Program-made: the position numbers and the translations under genes
Part shown: positions 62,454 through 64,000 of the stretch, one piece after another
Layout: each line of letters starts with the position of its first letter
How positions within the stretch are numbered: the first letter of the stretch is position 1
Notes under the pieces: generated by a model
What the model was told of the DNA's origin: nothing
What the model saw: only the letters and a program-made list of their open reading frames with translations
Databases searched by the model: none
DNA from: Sanguibacter sp. HDW7
GTDB taxonomy: Bacteria; Actinomycetota; Actinomycetes; Actinomycetales; Cellulomonadaceae
DNA length: 64,000 bases
Direction of reading: 5' to 3'
NCBI RefSeq assembly: GCF_011300875.1
Contig: NZ_CP049862.1
Location: 1,550,001-1,614,000, forward strand

Positions 62454-63683
62454 TCAGTCGGTCGTCGTGATGCGGCCGCGGAGCGCGGCCGGGTCCGGGA
62501 CGCTGCCGGGGGAGCCGAGCTCGGCGAGCAGCTCGGTGGCGCGGGCGGCACGGTCCCAGACGTTCCACAGCATGACGCCGCGCAGCGCCCCGTCGTCGGA
62601 GACGTGGTAGACGACGCCGGCGGCACCGGGCGTGCCGGGTGCCCAGTCCTCGACGACCGTGAGCCGCATGTCGAGCGTGCCGACCGCCTCCCAGCCGTCG
62701 TCGAACCAGTCGGAGTAGAAGAACGGCGTGTGGGTGTGCGGCTCCGCCGGCTGCCCGAGGCGCTCGGCCGCGTTCGCACGACCCGCGCTGCGGCCCGTCG
62801 CATGTGCGTTGTCGACGTGCTCGATGCGCACGAGGCCGAGGACCGGGTCGGGGTAGCGAGCGACGTCACCGGCGGCGCGGACGTACGGGTCCGACGTACG
62901 CAGGGTCTCGTCGACGACGATCCCGCCGTCGACGTCGAGCCCCGCGTCGCGCGCGAGCCCGTCGGCCGGCACGACGCCGAGCCCGACGACGATCGCGTCG
63001 GACTCGACCCAGGAGGAGTCGTCGAGCACGAGGACCGGGCCCGTGCCGGGCGCACCCGGCTCGGCCGTCACAGCGCGGCGGTGCGTGAGGATCTCGACGC
63101 CGCGCGAGCGCAGACCCTCCTCGAGCCTGTCGACGAGGACCTGCGGCACGAGGTGCTCGGCCGGACGGTCCTGGGTGATGACGAGCGTGACGCGCGCGGC
63201 CGAGCCCGCGAGCCCGCACGCGAGCTCGAGCCCGACGAACCCGCCGCCCACGACGACGACGTGGTTGCCTGCGTCAGCGAGCACGCGCACGCGACGGTAG
63301 TCCTCGAGCGAGCGGAACGTGCCGACTCCCGCGACCGGCTCGGGGGTGAGCGTGCGCGGCGTGCCGCCCGTCGCGAGCACGAGCCGCTCGTAGCCGATCG
63401 TCGTGCCGTCGTCGGTCGTCACGGTGCGGGCGGCCGTGTCGAGCGCGGTGACCGCGCGGCCCGTGCGGACGGTCACTCCCGTCGCGGCAGCGGTGCCGAG
63501 GTCGATCGACGCAGGCGGGTCCGGTCGCCACAGGTCCTTCGTCAGGGGTGGTCGGTCGTAGGGCTCGTCGGGCTCGGGCCCGAGGACGAGGATCGTCGCG
63601 TCCGGGTCCACCTCGCGGATGCCACGCGCGGCGGCGTCGGCCGCGACACCGGCCCCGACGATGACGTGGTCGAAGCTCTCCAT
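62454..63683 (-). CDS. FAD-dependent NAD(P)H reductase, ferredoxin reductase type
   Basis: A 409-residue flavoprotein with an N-terminal FAD fingerprint (VIVGAGVAADAAARGI, about 7-22), YDRPPLTKDLW (about 42-52) typical of rubredoxin/ferredoxin/AIF-like reductases, an NAD(P)H-binding VVVVGGGFVGLELACGL (about 143-159), the FAD-contacting VRAAGDVARYP (about 268-278) and a C-terminal reductase domain (about 320-400; HTPFFYSDWFDDGWEAVG). The redox partner is unknown; no ferredoxin or oxygenase gene is adjacent. ATG 63683 has a GGAGG site. It is divergent from the MFS gene. Confidence 0.93.
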   Translation of the reverse strand: MESFDHVIVGAGVAADAAARGIREVDPDATILVLGPEPDEPYDRPPLTKDLWRPDPPASIDLGTAAATGVTVRTGRAVTALDTAARTVTTDDGTTIGYERLVLATGGTPRTLTPEPVAGVGTFRSLEDYRRVRVLADAGNHVVVVGGGFVGLELACGLAGSAARVTLVITQDRPAEHLVPQVLVDRLEEGLRSRGVEILTHRRAVTAEPGAPGTGPVLVLDDSSWVESDAIVVGLGVVPADGLARDAGLDVDGGIVVDETLRTSDPYVRAAGDVARYPDPVLGLVRIEHVDNAHATGRSAGRANAAERLGQPAEPHTHTPFFYSDWFDDGWEAVGTLDMRLTVVEDWAPGTPGAAGVVYHVSDDGALRGVMLWNVWDRAARATELLAELGSPGSVPDPAALRGRITTTD

Positions 63684-63816
63684 CGTGCACCTCCATCGGT
63701 TCGTCCCTGCTCGTCACCGTACGCCCCACCTGCGGACCTCGCGAGGCCCGGTGACGTGGCCCACTCAGGGCCTTCGTCGTCCCCTGGAGGCCTGAGCGGG
63801 TGGGACCATGGAGGGC

Positions 63817-64000
63817 GTGGCCAGCACACCCCGGCAGAGCCTCGTCCACCATCCCGACTTCCGACGGCTGTGGGCGGCCGACGCCCTTGCACAGGTCGGC
63901 GCCCAGCTGACCGCTCTCGCGCTGCCCGTCTACGCCGTGACGACGCTCGGCGCGTCCGCCCTCCAGATGGGCTACCTCACCTCTGCGCAGACCGCGGCGT
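63817..64000 (+). CDS. MFS transporter, N-terminal part (3' truncated)
   Basis: The frame opens at GTG 63817 and runs off the window. The 61 visible residues include FRRLWAADALAQVGAQLTAL (about 15-34) and LPVYAVTTLGASALQMGYL (about 36-54), the first helix and loop of MFS exporters of the enterobactin-exporter/macrolide-efflux type. Upstream GACCAT (63804-63809) stands seven bases before the GTG, giving a leaderless start; an in-frame ATG at 63808 overlaps that box and is less likely. The substrate is unknown. Confidence 0.8.
   Translation, partial: MASTPRQSLVHHPDFRRLWAADALAQVGAQLTALALPVYAVTTLGASALQMGYLTSAQTAA

Overview
The window is chromosomal DNA from a high-GC Gram-positive bacterium (Actinomycetota, most likely order Micrococcales; a Cellulomonas/Oerskovia/Sanguibacter-type relative fits, but the family cannot be fixed from sequence alone). 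The evidence is the very strong G/C bias at third codon positions, frequent GTG starts, many leaderless genes with a TANNNT -10 box just before the start codon, lineage markers such as RbpA, OpcA, WhiA, a PdtaR-type ANTAR regulator and the Trp-associated membrane protein, and gene order of the pyk - pdtaR - polA - rpsA - coaE - uvrB - uvrA - uvrC - rapZ - yvcK - whiA - gap - pgk - tpiA - secG type. There is no insertion sequence, prophage, CRISPR array or rRNA. This is mostly conserved core genome.

Layout. 1-8.2 kb: end of an ABC exporter, hisI, then a tryptophan cluster (trpE, three small membrane proteins, trpC, trpB, trpA) ending in lgt. 8.2-14.8 kb: a strong promoter, a 57-codon small gene, and gltB-gltD. 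14.9-18.8 kb: pyk, a CoA-binding protein, a minus-strand tRNA-like gene with a CAA anticodon but a short variable loop, pdtaR and a GNAT acetyltransferase. 18.8-28.4 kb: thioesterase, polA, methyltransferase, pfkA, rpsA, ABC exporter and coaE. 28.5-30.1 kb: a sortase-anchored choice-of-anchor A surface protein with a 36-bp repeat tract. 30.3-39.2 kb: uvrB, a manganese-type riboswitch with its TerC-family gene, a YciI-like protein, uvrA and uvrC. 39.2-46.4 kb: rapZ-yvcK-whiA, the glycolytic run gap-pgk-tpiA, secG and rbpA. 46.4-53.2 kb (minus strand): tkt-tal-zwf-opcA-pgl, the pentose phosphate operon. 53.4-62.4 kb: ctaB, xerD, parA-scpA-scpB-rluB-cmk, an acyltransferase and der. 62.4-64 kb: an FAD-dependent reductase and the start of an MFS transporter.

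How the parts work together. The window holds much of central carbon metabolism (pfkA, tpiA, gap, pgk, pyk; oxidative and non-oxidative pentose phosphate genes), glutamate synthesis, tryptophan synthesis without trpG or trpD, the complete UvrABC excision-repair set, and the chromosome-organisation set ParA-ScpAB-XerD. Transcription units are separated by long GC-rich hairpins, many lying between convergent genes and most lacking a T-tract. The most interesting non-coding items are the short-variable-loop tRNA with anticodon CAA, the TerC riboswitch whose closing helix competes with an anti-Shine-Dalgarno hairpin, the gltB leader with its small gene, a structured gap leader, and the window-wide leaderless promoter geometry.
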